A stretch of 64,000 nt of DNA, from the NCBI GenBank assembly GCA_023381895.1, contig JAMCTA010000151.1, forward strand, positions 1-64,000, in the 5' to 3' direction. This DNA is from Chloroflexota bacterium (GTDB taxonomy: Bacteria > Chloroflexota > UBA4733). Within the stretch, counting starts at the first letter, position 1, and each line of letters opens with the position of its first letter. Under the pieces are notes generated by a model. The model was not told the DNA's origin. It did not search any database and saw nothing but the letters and a program-made list of their open reading frames with translations. Below, piece after piece: positions 63,501 through 64,000 of the stretch. Both the position numbers and the translations under genes were made by a program.

Positions 63501-64000
63501 TCAGTCAAACTCCTCGCCCGGTTCGGAGGATAGTAGCCGTATGAGTGCTTCCCTGACCGGTCGACCACGAAAGAGTACATCGTACGTCCCATCGATGATG
63601 GGTGTGCGGACGTTGAGGTCACGCGCGAGGAGGTACGCTACGCGAGTGGTTTCAACTCCCTCTGCGACGTGTCCCAAGCCCGTCACTGCGCTCTGCACAG
63701 ACAACCCTTGGGCGAGGGCGACGCCAACTTGATGATTTCGACTCTGTGTACTCGAACACGTTGCGATGAGATCGCCGAGTCCCGCCAGCCCTAGAAACGT
63801 CAGTGGCTCTGCTCCTCCTGCCGTACCCAAGCGGACAATTTCTGTGAGTCCGCGTGTGATAAGTGCAGATCGACTATTGATGCCCAGATCAAGGCCGTCA
63901 CTAATCCCCGCAGCAATAGCGACACAGTTCTTCAGAGCTCCGCTAAATTCGACGCCTGCCACATCCGTGGAAGTGTAGAGGCGGAATCGGCCGGAAGAGA
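63501..64000 (-). CDS. gpsA: Glycerol-3-phosphate dehydrogenase [NAD(P)+], 5' end outside window
   Basis: The last 166 residues of GpsA are seen; the N-terminal NAD domain lies beyond the right edge. The C-terminal domain begins FRLYTSTDVAGVEFSGALKN, with the catalytic Lys in GALKNCVAIAAGI and the late GLGDLIATCSSTQSRNHQVG. The enzyme supplies glycerol-3-phosphate for phospholipids. It ends 23 bases before the start of the hydrolase-ligase fusion on the same strand. Confidence 0.95.
   Translation of the reverse strand, partial: SSGRFRLYTSTDVAGVEFSGALKNCVAIAAGISDGLDLGINSRSALITRGLTEIVRLGTAGGAEPLTFLGLAGLGDLIATCSSTQSRNHQVGVALAQGLSVQSAVTGLGHVAEGVETTRVAYLLARDLNVRTPIIDGTYDVLFRGRPVREALIRLLSSEPGEEFD

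Noticed and set aside
1..64000. CRISPR arrays, rRNA, RNase P, SRP, tmRNA, T-box or common riboswitch signatures, and insertion sequences
   Set aside because: Reading both strands showed no regularly spaced repeats, no conserved RNA core strings and no transposase motifs; a covariance-model scan would be needed to exclude weak RNA families.

Overview
The window is a gene-dense bacterial chromosome segment of moderately high GC, with frequent GTG and TTG starts and many ATGA/GTGA/TTGA stop-start overlaps. The best guess for the host is Chloroflexota, in or near class Thermomicrobia. The reasons are the dnaB-DnaD-DnaC-like replication cluster, the cysH-cysC-sat sulfate cluster with a small BFD-like protein, several large GT39/DUF2723-type membrane proteins, paired GT4 glycosyltransferases, and a mre/pbp2/rodA shape operon. 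This is inferred from gene content; no 16S gene or other decisive marker is present.

Left part (1-9.2 kb): the end of a riboflavin operon (ribD, ribE, ribAB, ribH; ribD is cut by the window edge), then on the minus strand an orphan DNA methylase. From about 5.6 to 8.0 kb is a stretch of decayed genes: a broken zinc metalloprotease next to a lipoprotein, a response regulator whose receiver and DNA-binding halves are separated by about 500 bp of unrelated sequence, and a GNAT acetyltransferase without a usable start. A DHH phosphoesterase follows.

9.2-21.7 kb: an RND exporter, a class I mannose-6-phosphate isomerase, a 125-bp element bounded by perfect 21-bp inverted repeats, an adenine-deaminase homologue that has lost nearly all its metal ligands, and a membrane glycosylation group (flippase-like LPG-synthase-type protein, GT2, GT39, DUF2723).

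21.7-43.3 kb: housekeeping operons. These are thiL-tsaE-tsaB-tsaD (thiamine and tRNA t6A), recF, a PncC-type amidohydrolase, and the shape operon mreB-mreC-mreD-pbp2-rodA ending in thrB. On the minus strand alr-murF-ddl make and use D-Ala-D-Ala for peptidoglycan. The PBP2 in this operon lacks all three transpeptidase motifs. Then come an MFS transporter, YhcH, TIM-barrel sugar isomerases, an M42 peptidase and a DUF58 protein.

43.4-52.5 kb: rplI-dnaB-DnaD-DnaC-like replication genes, then a DUF4178-PspA-small Gly-rich protein-DUF350-membrane spermidine-synthase-like set that resembles predicted membrane/polyamine systems, with an unrecognised 230-residue protein and a GNAT protein next to it.

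52.3-64 kb: assimilatory sulfate reduction (cysH, cysC, sat, an unknown small gene, a BFD-like 2Fe-2S protein) with a good sigma70-type promoter, then a polysaccharide cluster on the minus strand: two GT4 glycosyltransferases, a flippase-like protein, a UDP-glucuronate-decarboxylase-like epimerase and a 1046-residue fusion of a glycoside hydrolase to an O-antigen-ligase-type membrane domain. The window closes with the end of gpsA. No tRNA, rRNA, CRISPR array or intact insertion sequence was found.
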